This document shows positions 55,182 through 63,878 of a stretch of DNA of 64,000 nucleotides, one piece after another. The stretch is from a bacterium (GTDB lineage Bacteria; Eisenbacteria; RBG-16-71-46; CAIMUX01). The first letter of the stretch is position 1. Each line of letters opens with the position of its first letter. Made by a program: the position numbers and the translations under genes. The notes below the pieces were generated by a model. The model was not told the DNA's origin. It made no database searches and saw only the letters and a list, made by a program, of their open reading frames with translations. The DNA is taken from the NCBI GenBank assembly GCA_030431975.1, contig JAUIHP010000010.1, forward strand, positions 124,001 to 188,000, written 5' to 3'.

Positions 55182-57350
55182 ATGTCATTCCACCGCAGTC
55201 GCCGGGGTCTGTTGGTCTATTTCACCCTTTTTCTGCTGGGCTCCCTAGGACTGGGAAGCGCCGCCGCGGAAGGTCCCTCCAAGGTCGTCGTCCTCGGTTT
55301 CGACGGAGCGGACGCTGAGATGGTCGCGGACTGGATGGACGCCGGACATCTGCCGAACCTGGATCGACTTCGCAAAGAGGGAACTTTCTCGGATCTTTTG
55401 CCGACGAATCCGCCCCAAACTCCGGTCTCCTGGTCGGCCTTCGCCACGGGAAGGGATCCCGGCGGGACGCGAATCTTTGACTTCCTGAAGCGGGACCTCG
55501 ACACCTACACCCCGACCTTCGCGATGACGATTCCCTCGGAGGAGCAGTTTCTCTTTGGGGCGAGTAATCCCCTCTACCTGGCGGGCGCGGTCGCTGCGGC
55601 GGCCTTTCTGCTTCTCGCGCTCATTCTGGGAGGTGTAACTCGGAAGCCCTGGTTGGGCCTCGCCGTGGGACTCATCGCGGGAGCGGGAGCGTTTTTTCCC
55701 GTTCGGGGCTTCGTCGCCGAGAACGTTCCGGAAACACGCCCCATCGCACTCAACCAAAGGGAAGGAACTCCATTTTGGCAGGTCCTCGCTGACGAAGGAA
55801 TTCATTCCACGGTCATTCGCGTCCCACAGACGTTTCCGCCGGACGACAATCCCGGTGGCAAGCTTCTCTCCGGCTTGGGTGTTCCGGACGTCCGCGGGAC
55901 TTTCGGTACCTACACGTTGTATACGAGCGAAGTCTTCGCCGACACCGGCGAGGACACGGAGATGGGCGGCAAGGTCATCCTTCTCGATGTCGAGCCGGGT
56001 GACGAAAAGATCGAGACGTTCATCAACGGTCCTTTCAACAAGCTCTTCGACGAGCCGCCGGAGATTCACCTCCCACTGGGCATCCAGATGGACTGGCAGA
56101 AGAAGACCGTGCGTCTGAGCTACGGGAATCAGGAAGTCGAGATCGCCGAGGGCGAGTGGAGTGACTTCGTCCGTTTCGTGTTCCCCATTCGCAAGCTGGT
56201 CAAGATTCACGGAATGGCACGGTTCCACCTCTTGGAAATGGACGACCATCTCAAGCTGTACCTCAGCGCGATCAATCTCGACCCGATCGAACCCATCGTC
56301 CCCGTGAGCTACCCGCCCGAGTTCTCCAAGGACATTCAAGAAGCCATCGGTGACTACAAGACGCTGGGATGGGCGCACGATACCTGGGCCTTGAACGAGA
56401 ACGTGACCTCCGAAGCGGTCTTCGCAGAAGACATGTACGCAACGGTCGAGTCGTTCGAAAAGATCATGGAAGAGTTTCTCGTCAATCCGAACGAGCGACT
56501 CTATTGTCAGATCTTTGCCTTTACCGATCGGGTCGGACACTGCTTCTACCGTTTCCTCGATCCGACTCACCCCGCGTACGATCCGGCCCTCGCCGACGAA
56601 TGGGCGGACTTCCTCCTCGAAAGCTACAAGCGGATGGACAAGATCGTCGGCCGTACGCTCGAACTGATGCCGGACGACGGGGTGCTTCTCATTTGTTCCG
56701 ACCACGGCTTCGCCAACTGGAAACGTTCGTTCAACATGAATACGTGGTTGGTTCGTAACGGGTATCTCGCCCTCGAAGGAGATCAAAGCAAGGCTCTGAC
56801 TTTGGATGACCTCTTCGTCGACGGACTCTTCTGGGAAGGCGTCGATTGGGAGAGGAGCAAGGCCTACGCCGTCGGGCTCGGTGCGATCTACATCAATCTA
56901 CTGGGTCGGGAGAAGTACGGCATCGTCACCCCCGGTCGGGAGTACGACGAACTCTGTCGCGAGATTGCCGAGAAGATGGAAGCATTCGTCGACCCGGAAA
57001 CCGGGGAGCACCCAGTCTCCAAGGTCTATCACCGGGACGAAATGTACGAGACCTACGACCCCGATCTCATCCCGGATCTCCGCGCGGCGAACGGTCAGAA
57101 CTATCGCGTCTCTTGGCAGACCTCACTCGGCGGGATTCCCAAAGAGTACTTCGAAGTCAACGAGGACAAGTGGAGTGGAGACCACTGCAGCATGGATCCC
57201 GAGATCGTCAAAGGGATTCTGTTTTGCAACAAGCCGCTGACTTTGAACGGACAGCCGGAGATCCCGGATCTGTTTCCCACGATTCTCGAGCTCTTCGGCG
57301 TGGCCGTGCCGGCCGGAACAACGGGAAAATCGCTGAAGCCGCAGCTCTAA
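55182..57350 (+). CDS. Membrane-associated alkaline-phosphatase-fold phosphodiesterase
   Basis: The 722-residue protein is a type I phosphodiesterase/nucleotide pyrophosphatase-like member of the alkaline phosphatase superfamily. It has a signal or anchor helix (GLLVYFTLFLLGSLGLGSAA), the first metal ligand Asp in VVVLGFDGADAEMV, a Thr nucleophile in PPQTPVSWSAFATG, and later ligands in LLICSDHGFANWK and GDHCSMDPE. Two membrane segments (LAGAVAAAAFLLLALILGG and GLAVGLIAGAGAFFPVRG) are inserted early in the domain, which is unusual. The substrate may be a nucleotide, lipid head group or phosphoglycan. ATG at 55182 has GAGG 7 nt away. It is divergent from the kinase gene. Confidence 0.88.
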   Translation: MSFHRSRRGLLVYFTLFLLGSLGLGSAAAEGPSKVVVLGFDGADAEMVADWMDAGHLPNLDRLRKEGTFSDLLPTNPPQTPVSWSAFATGRDPGGTRIFDFLKRDLDTYTPTFAMTIPSEEQFLFGASNPLYLAGAVAAAAFLLLALILGGVTRKPWLGLAVGLIAGAGAFFPVRGFVAENVPETRPIALNQREGTPFWQVLADEGIHSTVIRVPQTFPPDDNPGGKLLSGLGVPDVRGTFGTYTLYTSEVFADTGEDTEMGGKVILLDVEPGDEKIETFINGPFNKLFDEPPEIHLPLGIQMDWQKKTVRLSYGNQEVEIAEGEWSDFVRFVFPIRKLVKIHGMARFHLLEMDDHLKLYLSAINLDPIEPIVPVSYPPEFSKDIQEAIGDYKTLGWAHDTWALNENVTSEAVFAEDMYATVESFEKIMEEFLVNPNERLYCQIFAFTDRVGHCFYRFLDPTHPAYDPALADEWADFLLESYKRMDKIVGRTLELMPDDGVLLICSDHGFANWKRSFNMNTWLVRNGYLALEGDQSKALTLDDLFVDGLFWEGVDWERSKAYAVGLGAIYINLLGREKYGIVTPGREYDELCREIAEKMEAFVDPETGEHPVSKVYHRDEMYETYDPDLIPDLRAANGQNYRVSWQTSLGGIPKEYFEVNEDKWSGDHCSMDPEIVKGILFCNKPLTLNGQPEIPDLFPTILELFGVAVPAGTTGKSLKPQL

Positions 57351-57375
57351 GAGCGATAGGGCAAAAACAATGACA

Positions 57376-57404
57376 GGCCGGAGGATGTCTCGCATCCTTC
57401 CGGC
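57376..57404 (-). terminator. Hairpin between convergent genes, T-run on the minus strand
   Basis: GGCCGGAGGATG (57376-57387) pairs with CATCCTTCCGGCC (57392-57404), 12 bp with one bulge. On the minus strand it is followed by TGTCATTGTTTTT, so it fits a terminator for the candidate selenoprotein gene; it may also stop the phosphodiesterase transcript. Confidence 0.65.
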
Positions 57405-57443
57405 CCGTCCCGTCGCCCAGACCCCGGCGGCTGGGCGAACCAG

Positions 57444-58160
57444 CTAGCCGGTCGCCGCCGATGACGTCCCGTTGCTCTTCCCACTCGGAGTCCCCGCAGT
57501 ATCCGGCGCCTTGGGCTTCATCGAATAGGCCGGCGCAAGGAAGCTGTCCGGCATCGCCGCAAACAAAGTCTCCGTCGAATCGCTGACGAAGAACCACGGC
57601 TGACCGGCGAACCGCCTCATCGGCGCATCCGTGCCTGGTCGGAATCGTTGTTTGCTCACAGGGTCGGTAACGATTCCACAGTGCTTCCGCGGGTCCTGGT
57701 TGAACCTGTTCCGCTCCTTGTCCGAGGCGAAGTAGTACAGCTCGTAGTTGACACGCGACTGGTGTTCTTCATCGATCTGGGCACGCAGCCGTTCGTTGAC
57801 GGCACACTCCAGGTCGACTTCCAGATCCTTCAGGTAGGGCACAGGGTCTTTCACGAAGACCGCAACACACGGGCTTCAGCAAAAGCCCACCGGATGTTGG
57901 TTGACGTAGATGGCGGGCATTCTCGTGTTGAGCCGAACTCTTCGCACCGGACACTGATCGTTCAAGGTGAGTTGGCCGTCCGGATAGCGAAGCTTGGAAA
58001 GATCGGCGGTCGTATCGACACGGACGGCGAGGCCGCTGTCGTCGACCAACACGGTAGGCTCCTGGCTGCAGGAGAGGACGGCCAATGGAATGAACAGGGT
58101 CCAAAGAGCGAACTGACGTTTGAGGGGGCGGTAACGCCCCAAGCGATCCAATGAAATCAT
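57444..58160 (-). CDS. Candidate selenocysteine-containing YHS-domain lipoprotein (in-frame TGA at codon 95)
   Basis: The gene is a single 239-codon frame interrupted by one TGA at 57878-57876. It starts at ATG 58160 (GGGGGA just before), with a lipoprotein signal ending in VLSC (Cys31). Residues 70-110 are a YHS-type metal-binding domain: CPVRRVRL, then VNQHPVGFC94, TGA95, Ser-Pro-Cys98, then VAVFVKDPVPYL. In typical YHS proteins this reads Phe-Cys-Cys-x-x-Cys followed by a Phe, Asp-Pro and Tyr-Leu, so the TGA takes the place of the second Cys. Two more degenerate YHS-like units follow (YYFASDKERNRFNQDP; VTDPVSKQRFRPG), then a Pro/Ser/Thr tail. Homology continues across the TGA and a SECIS-like hairpin follows it. 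If TGA is a stop, the product is a 94-residue fragment and the rest a pseudogene remnant. The Sec reading is an inference from sequence. Confidence 0.75.
57845..57878 (-). promoter_or_regulatory. Candidate bacterial SECIS element
   Basis: The TGA (57878-57876) is followed, 14 nt later, by GGTCTT (57861-57856), a 5-nt loop CGTGA (57855-57851) and AAGACC (57850-57845), a perfect 6-bp stem. The apical loop begins 20 nt after the TGA and has G at its second position. Bacterial SECIS elements known from SelB-dependent genes have a short stem-loop with the apical loop about 16-37 nt after the TGA and a G in the first two loop positions, so the fit is good. The stem lies within the coding sequence, as required in bacteria. 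Confidence 0.65.
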
Positions 58161-58251
58161 TGTTCCCCCGGCGATGAACTGACTGAAACAAACAACGCTG
58201 TCCGTCAGTACCCGTCGGGGGAAACGAAGTTCCCAACAAGATCGAAGCGAA

Positions 58252-59559
58252 CTACCGAAGTCGAACCACGTGTCCCCGGTGCGTCGCCGACTCTGTTTCG
58301 ATGATCCAACGGTAAACGCCGGCGGGAACACCTTCCGTACCTCCGCCCACATCCCATCCGACGGTCACCTCGCCGGTTCGGGCATTCTCGATGGTCCGGC
58401 TCATCACTTCTCGCCCGCCGGAATCAAAGACCCTGAGGCGAGCTGCGTCCTGACCGAGTGGTGGGATTCGGAACTCGACATAGTCGGAAAACGGGTTTGG
58501 AGAACAGCTCGGAAGGGCGGCGTCCAAGGCCATCCCTCCGGGAGCGCCGGTGATATCCCCGCACCCCACAGGCAGTGCACCGACGAGTCCGCACTCAGAG
58601 TTGCCCGGGGCGCACGGTGAGTCGCTGTCGAGAGTGTAGTCACCCGCGGAGGCGTCGCAAAAGTCCGGCGAATCCGAGAAGTTTCCGTCTACCGTCCCCC
58701 ATCCGGACAGGCACCCGCCCCAGTTCACCGCGTTCCCGTAGACGTTCGAGCAATTCGGGAAGACAGCACCTCCCTGGGAACACACGGCGGCAGAGGAGTT
58801 CTCGTGGCCGGCAATGATCGTGTTGGTCGCCTCGATCTCTCCACCATTGATGGCCCAGAGAACACTCGCGCCGAGATTGTCGGCGAACGTGCTGTTGGTC
58901 ACCCGAGTCAGGCAGGCGTTGCTGACCAAGCCGCCGCCATGTCCCAAACTCTCATTGCCATAGACCAGAACGCGGTCCAGATGAACATCGGCTTCTGTCG
59001 TGCAATAGATGGCTCCTCCGTTCGCCGTTCCTTTACAACCGCGGACAATGACATCGGTGACCGTCGAACTGGAGTTCCAGAACAGCAGCCCGGGACCCCA
59101 TCCCGCTTCACAGTCGATGAAGGCACAATTGCGAACCGTCGGCGACGAGTCGATGGCAAGGAACCCGGCGCCCCAACTCGCCGGCTCACTCGGAGCCCTT
59201 GCCCCGATCACCGTGAGTCCCTCGATGACAGAGTCAGGCCCCTCCCCCGACTGGCAGAGGAAACCACGTCGTACAACCGGTTCAGCGACCGTACAGTCGA
59301 TCACGCATGCATCACGATTGCCGCTCTCCGACCGCACGGAAACGCGCTTGCCCAACAGATCGATGTCGTAGTTTCCGAACCCTTCGAAAACACCGTCGGC
59401 GAGAATCACGACATCGCCATCTTCCGCGGCGTTGAGCGCGGCCTGAATCGTTGGATGGTCGCCGTTGCCGTCCGGCAGGACGTACCAGTCAGTGGCGAGC
59501 ACAGAAGACGCAGAACAGAGGGTGGCAGAGAGCAGAGCGACGGACACGAGTCGGGACAT
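58252..59559 (-). CDS. Secreted right-handed beta-helix protein with FlgD-like C-terminus
   Basis: The 435-residue protein has a signal peptide (SVALLSATLCSASSVLATDW), then the polysaccharide-lyase-like beta-helix entry WYVLPDGNGDHPTIQAALNA followed by repeated short turns (VIEGLTVIGARA, PTVRNCAFIDCE, TRVTNSTFADNLG). It ends with a FlgD/T9SS-A-type domain (LRVFDSGGREVMS, GVPAGVYRWIIETES). Such proteins bind or cut polysaccharide; no lyase catalytic residues could be identified. The ribosome site is excellent (GGAGGTGATCT just before ATG). It is the gene directly upstream of the candidate selenoprotein, 91 nt apart. Confidence 0.85.
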   Translation of the reverse strand: MSRLVSVALLSATLCSASSVLATDWYVLPDGNGDHPTIQAALNAAEDGDVVILADGVFEGFGNYDIDLLGKRVSVRSESGNRDACVIDCTVAEPVVRRGFLCQSGEGPDSVIEGLTVIGARAPSEPASWGAGFLAIDSSPTVRNCAFIDCEAGWGPGLLFWNSSSTVTDVIVRGCKGTANGGAIYCTTEADVHLDRVLVYGNESLGHGGGLVSNACLTRVTNSTFADNLGASVLWAINGGEIEATNTIIAGHENSSAAVCSQGGAVFPNCSNVYGNAVNWGGCLSGWGTVDGNFSDSPDFCDASAGDYTLDSDSPCAPGNSECGLVGALPVGCGDITGAPGGMALDAALPSCSPNPFSDYVEFRIPPLGQDAARLRVFDSGGREVMSRTIENARTGEVTVGWDVGGGTEGVPAGVYRWIIETESATHRGHVVRLR

Positions 59560-59738
59560 AGATCACCTCCCGGGCGCTTGCTTTGCAGGTTACAAGGGTA
59601 TGTGTGTCGGAAACGTGGCGAGCCTAGCGCAGCCGGCGCCGTACGAGCAAACAGGGTGGGACAACGCAAGAAAATGGACGCGGCCGATGGATCAGCCGCG
59701 CCCGTCTTCGGAGGCTCCGTTCGAGGTCGAGAGATGGA

Positions 59739-60563
59739 TCAGGAGTCGTACACCGGAATGACGGTGTCTTCCGGCATGGCTCCCTTCTCGAATTCGAATC
59801 CCACACTGACCAGATGCTCGATCGATGGATGAATGTCTTCCGGAGCGACGTCCAAGGTAATCGATCCGGAGCAGTCCGCTGCCTTCATCGCTTCGAACAC
59901 ACCGTCATATCCGACGAAGCCGCGTCCACAGGCCAGGTGCTCATCTTCCAGACCTTCGTTGTCGTGGAAGTTGTAACAAATAGAGTAGTCCTTCATGGCC
60001 GTGACCCACTCTTCCGGAGCCACGCGGGAGAAGCAGGCGGCGTGGCCCAGGTCCGCACAGAAGCGCAGCCACGGGCTTTGAACGGCCTCGAGAATCTCCA
60101 GGAGAACTTCGTTGTCCGGCTCGAAGGAGTTCTTCACGGCCAGAACGATTTCTTCGTCCTCAGCGACGGCCACCAACTCCTTCAAGCTGTCGATGAATCG
60201 CTCTTTCCACTCGTGAACCATGTTCGGACGGATGTGGTTGGAGAAACCCGACTGGAGAATGGCGACTTTGGCTCCAAGGATCTGGCCGATCTCCAGACCT
60301 TCCAGGACCACTTCGCGTGAATAGGCCATGACTCGGGAATCCGGACAGGAAAGCGCCAGACCGTGATACGGAAGAGTGCACGTCACCGAGAGCTTCCGGT
60401 CCCGGATTTCGCGTTCCATGTTCTCGAGCTCACGAACGGAAACCTCACGGTTGTAGTCCGCGTCGGTCAGGCGAACGGTCAGGTTCATGCTGTGTTCTTC
60501 GCAGAACGGCAGCACGCCTTTCAGCGTCTGCAACGGCTCACTTCGCGACAGCCACAACTTCAT
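59739..60563 (-). CDS. Sugar phosphate isomerase/epimerase-like TIM barrel
   Basis: The 274-residue protein belongs to the xylose-isomerase-like TIM-barrel superfamily. Visible features: KLWLSRSEPLQTL start, IGQILGAKVAILQSGFS, the likely metal ligands in CADLGHAACFSR and ICYNFHDNEGLEDEHLACG, and a final ITLDVAPEDIHPSIEHL. The ATG at 60563 follows GGGAG by 9 nt; the frame upstream runs into the hydratase gene and is not coding. Substrate unknown. It is the last gene of the fatty-acid/ETF group (52 nt after the hydratase). Confidence 0.82.
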   Translation of the reverse strand: MKLWLSRSEPLQTLKGVLPFCEEHSMNLTVRLTDADYNREVSVRELENMEREIRDRKLSVTCTLPYHGLALSCPDSRVMAYSREVVLEGLEIGQILGAKVAILQSGFSNHIRPNMVHEWKERFIDSLKELVAVAEDEEIVLAVKNSFEPDNEVLLEILEAVQSPWLRFCADLGHAACFSRVAPEEWVTAMKDYSICYNFHDNEGLEDEHLACGRGFVGYDGVFEAMKAADCSGSITLDVAPEDIHPSIEHLVSVGFEFEKGAMPEDTVIPVYDS

Positions 60564-60615
60564 AGCGCTGATCTCCCTTCCGCCAGAGGACGGTCTGTTT
60601 CCCGCGATCGGTTCA

Positions 60616-61377
60616 TCATCGGTGACTCCAGGCCGGCGGTCGCTTCTCCATGAAGGCATCGAGACCTTCGCGTGCGTCCGCCGTATTCATCAAGGACTCG
60701 AGATAGTGGCGCTCAACGGCGTCCAATGCCGCTCCGGGCTCGGCCCGCCGGGCCAGCCGAAGTGCCTCTTTCGTTTCGCGCAAACTCGAGCGGCTGTGTC
60801 TCAGAAGGGTCGAGACCAGCGCTTCGGTCCGCAGCTCCAATTCGGAAGAGTCGACGACATCGGTGATGAGCCCGATCCGCGCGGCTTCCACGGCCGGAAT
60901 CGGGTCGCCGGTCAAAATCATCTGCTCGGCCCGCCGCCTTCCGACCAGATCGGAGAAGTGCGCGACGGCAACCGGTGGGTACACTCCGAGGCGAATCTCC
61001 GGAAGGGCGAAAACGGCTCGCTCCGTGGCGAGGACGAAGTCGCAGGAGAGCGCCAACTCACACCCCCCACCCAGTGCGGGGCCGTCAACGACGGCCACCG
61101 TTGCGTACGGCGCGGCTTCCAAACGACGGACGACTCCATGAACGACGTCGAGCATCCGCGAGGCGCGATCTTCCTTATGGTCCGCCACATCGACACCAGC
61201 GCTGAAGGTTCGCTCCAATTCTGATTCGATGAGTAGGACCGAGGTCGATCCAGTGTCCAAGCCATCCAGCTTTTCCGCGATGACCTCGAGCGTGGGAATG
61301 TCGAGCACGTTGAGCGGCTCGCGTCCCAGTCGAAGTGTCGCCCGCGGGCCGGAGACCTGTAAGGAAACGCCGCTCAC
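60616..61377 (-). CDS. Enoyl-CoA hydratase/isomerase family protein
   Basis: A crotonase-fold protein of 253 residues. It shows the CoA-binding and oxyanion-hole region ELERTFSAGVDVADHK and AVVDGPALGGGCELALSCDF, and the following ATERAVFALPEIRLGVYPP. The usual catalytic Glu position in LPEIRLGV is retained. It hydrates or isomerises acyl-CoAs, matching the neighbouring ETF and thioesterase. The start is GTG at 61377, overlapping the thioesterase stop by 4 nt (GTGA); a long upstream extension to 61776 is shadow. Confidence 0.9.
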   Translation of the reverse strand: MSGVSLQVSGPRATLRLGREPLNVLDIPTLEVIAEKLDGLDTGSTSVLLIESELERTFSAGVDVADHKEDRASRMLDVVHGVVRRLEAAPYATVAVVDGPALGGGCELALSCDFVLATERAVFALPEIRLGVYPPVAVAHFSDLVGRRRAEQMILTGDPIPAVEAARIGLITDVVDSSELELRTEALVSTLLRHSRSSLRETKEALRLARRAEPGAALDAVERHYLESLMNTADAREGLDAFMEKRPPAWSHR

Positions 61378-61892
61378 GACTTGCCTGCTTCCCGCGCTGT
61401 TTTCTCCGCCGCTCGACGGCGAATCTCGGCCAGACGCTGTTCGCGGCGGGCCTTGCCCTCTTCGAAACGGCGTCGGTCCTCGTCGGTCTCCAACTCGAGA
61501 GGTGGAACCGGAGTCGGATGCCCAAGGTCGTCCAACGCGACGAATGTCGTATAGGCGGACGCTGTGTGCCGACGTTCCCCGGTCAGCAGGTTCTCCGACT
61601 CGGCTTTGACTCCAACCTCCATCGAGGTCCGCGAGACGTGGTTGACCCGGGCCCGGACGCAGATGACCTGGCCCACGCGGACCGGGTGAAGGAAGTCGAC
61701 GCGGTCGACGGACGCGGTTACGACCTGGCGACGGCAGTGCCGCGCCGCAGCCAAAGCCGCCGCGATATCGATCCAATGCATGACCCTTCCACCGAGAGCG
61801 TTGCCCAATGTATTCGCATCGTTGGGCAGCACGAGTTCGGTCATTTCGACCTCGGACTCACGCATGGTTCTCGGTGTATTGCGGTCGATCAC
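61374..61892 (-). CDS. Acyl-CoA thioesterase (hotdog fold)
   Basis: The 172-residue protein is a YciA/BACH-like acyl-CoA thioesterase: MTELVLPNDANTLGNALGGR and VMHWIDIAAALAAARHCRRQ with the family Asn/Asp positions, then VDRVDFLHPVRVGQVICVRA. The C-terminus is a charged helix (RRRFEEGKARREQRLAEIRR). It releases CoA from fatty acyl-CoAs. It is translationally coupled to the enoyl-CoA hydratase and lies 28 nt after etfA. Confidence 0.92.
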   Translation of the reverse strand: MIDRNTPRTMRESEVEMTELVLPNDANTLGNALGGRVMHWIDIAAALAAARHCRRQVVTASVDRVDFLHPVRVGQVICVRARVNHVSRTSMEVGVKAESENLLTGERRHTASAYTTFVALDDLGHPTPVPPLELETDEDRRRFEEGKARREQRLAEIRRRAAEKTAREAGKS

Positions 61893-61920
61893 GAACGACC
61901 TCCGTCAGAGGTGGAGAACA

Positions 61921-62880
61921 CTAGGACGTGGCCTTCTTCAGTTCTTCTGCCAGAAGCGGCGCGACCTCAAAGACGTCGCCGACGATTCCGTAGTCCGCGA
62001 CCTTGAAGATCGGAGCTTCGGGATCTTTGTTGACGGCAACGATGCAGCCGGACGTACGCATTCCGGCCAGGTGCTGGATGGCGCCGCTGATCCCCATCGC
62101 GATGTACAACTTGGGGCTGACCGTCGTTCCGGTCTGGCCGACCTGGTAGTGATGCGGAACCCAACCGGCATCGACGATGGCGCGAGAGGCTCCGACGGCG
62201 GCGCCCAACGGAGCCGCCACGTCTTCGACGAGCTTGAAGTGCTCGGCCTCTTTCAGCCCGCGTCCGCCGGCGACGATCGTATCGGCCTCGCCCAGATCCG
62301 GTCGATCGGACGCAATCTGCTCGACGGCTGTGACCGTGGCCCCGACGTTGTCCGGAGCTGACCATGACAACGGCTGGACCGCACCCCCGCCTGCAGTCTC
62401 CGCAGCCGGATAGGCGCCCGGCTTGATCGTCGCGACGAGCTTAGCGCCGGACTTGACGGAAACCTGGGCAAACGCCTTGCCGCCGTACATCGACTTGCGG
62501 GCCTTGAACCCGTCCCCATCCGCCTCGAGAGACAGACACTCGGAGACGAAGCCCGCACCGTTACGGGCGGCGATGCGAGGAGCGAGATCCCGCCCCATCG
62601 CACTGGCCGAGAAGAGAACGACGTCGGCCCCGGTCGCATCGACCGCAGCCTGGATGGCGGAGACATAGAGTTCGGGCGACGGATACTCGAGGGAAGCGTC
62701 ATCGGCGGCGTGAACCGGCACTCCCGTTCCGGCCAGAGTTTCGGCAACACCGGAAATGCCGCTGCCGATCACAATGACTTCGGCATCTCCCAGCGACTTG
62801 GCCAACCCGACGCATTCCATCGTCGGCTTCTTCAGCGCTCCACCGCGCTGTTCTCCAAAGACAAGAATCTTGCGTGACAA
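61921..62880 (-). CDS. etfA: Electron transfer flavoprotein alpha subunit
   Basis: EtfA binds FAD and passes electrons from acyl-CoA dehydrogenases to the quinone pool. The 319-residue protein has the FAD signature in [40 protein letters not shown] and the [20 protein letters not shown] block. It lies 43 nt after etfB in the same operon, as usual. Confidence 0.97.
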   Translation of the reverse strand: MSRKILVFGEQRGGALKKPTMECVGLAKSLGDAEVIVIGSGISGVAETLAGTGVPVHAADDASLEYPSPELYVSAIQAAVDATGADVVLFSASAMGRDLAPRIAARNGAGFVSECLSLEADGDGFKARKSMYGGKAFAQVSVKSGAKLVATIKPGAYPAAETAGGGAVQPLSWSAPDNVGATVTAVEQIASDRPDLGEADTIVAGGRGLKEAEHFKLVEDVAAPLGAAVGASRAIVDAGWVPHHYQVGQTGTTVSPKLYIAMGISGAIQHLAGMRTSGCIVAVNKDPEAPIFKVADYGIVGDVFEVAPLLAEELKKATS

Positions 62881-62923
62881 CTTTCGATCTCCTTTGAGAA
62901 ACCGGTTTCGGCTGCGAGGTCCG

Positions 62924-63712
62924 TTAGAGGACCTTGGCCTCGTCCTTGAGGAGACGAACCAGCTCCGTCACCTGCTGCTGGGGATCGCCGTCGATGAGCC
63001 GACCTGCGGACCGCTCTGCCGGCGGCTGCATCGATTCGGTCGTAGTCATGGCGCCGGCCGCTCCGACCGTTCCCGCATCGATTCCCAACGCGGCCGCATC
63101 CTTGACGTCCATCGGCTTCTTCTTCGCCATCATGATGCCCTTGAGGTTCGCGTAGCGGGGCTCGTTGAGGCCCTTGTTCGCGGCGAGGACTGCAGGCAAC
63201 TTCACCGACAGCGTTTCGGAGCCGCCTTCGATCTCGCGGACGACCGTGGCGGAGGACTCATCATTGAACTCGAGAGAGGAGACGACGGAAGCATGGGGCC
63301 AGCCCATCAGCTCGGCCACCATGACACCCACCGCAGAGTTGTCATGGTCGATGCCCAGCTTTCCGCAGAAGACGACGTCCGGTCCGACTTCCTTGACCGC
63401 GGCGGTCAGGGCTCTGGCCACGCCGAGCGAGTCCGAACCTTCGAAAGCCGCATCCCGGAGGACCATGGCCTTGTCTGCGCCCAGGGCCAGACACTGGCGC
63501 AACGCCTCTTCGACCTTGTCCCCTCCCAGTCCGATGACGGTGACTTCACCGCTAAACTTCTCTTTGGCCTGTAGTGCCGCTTCCATGGCGAACTCGTCAT
63601 ACGGATTGACGACCCACTCGACTTCCGCGGTATCGATCGACTTTCCATCCGCACCGATCCGGATCTTTGCCTCGGAACTCGGTACCTGCTTGACCAGAAC
63701 CGCAATCTTCAA
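62924..63712 (-). CDS. etfB: Electron transfer flavoprotein beta subunit
   Basis: EtfB partners with EtfA. It shows KIAVLVKQVP, VVNPYDEFAMEAALQAKEK, the ETF beta signature around GADKAMVLRDAAFEG, DVVFCGKLGIDHDNSAVGVM and the MMAKKKPMDVKDAAALGID motif. I start at TTG 63712 because AGGAGG lies 9 nt upstream and the product then begins MKIAVLVKQVP as in the family; an ATG three codons earlier (63721) overlaps the ribosome site, and a much longer open frame upstream is not coding. Length 262 residues. Confidence 0.95.
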   Translation of the reverse strand: MKIAVLVKQVPSSEAKIRIGADGKSIDTAEVEWVVNPYDEFAMEAALQAKEKFSGEVTVIGLGGDKVEEALRQCLALGADKAMVLRDAAFEGSDSLGVARALTAAVKEVGPDVVFCGKLGIDHDNSAVGVMVAELMGWPHASVVSSLEFNDESSATVVREIEGGSETLSVKLPAVLAANKGLNEPRYANLKGIMMAKKKPMDVKDAAALGIDAGTVGAAGAMTTTESMQPPAERSAGRLIDGDPQQQVTELVRLLKDEAKVL

Positions 63713-63878
63713 CGCCGGCATCCTCCTGGGACCTGGTGCCCAATGGGACCGGGTTCCCACACTGCTGGGGCCGTTGGCCCCAAACAAAGACAGGCTCCGC
63801 CCAGACTCCCCCTCGGAAGCGAGAGCGAGTGGACGGAGCAAAGTTCGGGGGGAAGCTAGCAGAAGTCCGGGGCAGACG

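Noticed and set aside
57876-57878. Genome-wide recoding of TGA (code 4 or 25) as explanation for the in-frame TGA
   Set aside because: Many genes in this window end normally at TGA (for example ATGA/GTGA stop-start overlaps at fabD/fabG, the thioesterase and the lamin-tail gene), so TGA is a regular stop.
58161-58352. Upstream extension of the candidate selenoprotein
   Set aside because: The frame is open to 58352 but would overlap the beta-helix gene, and the lipoprotein signal and ribosome site place the start at 58160.
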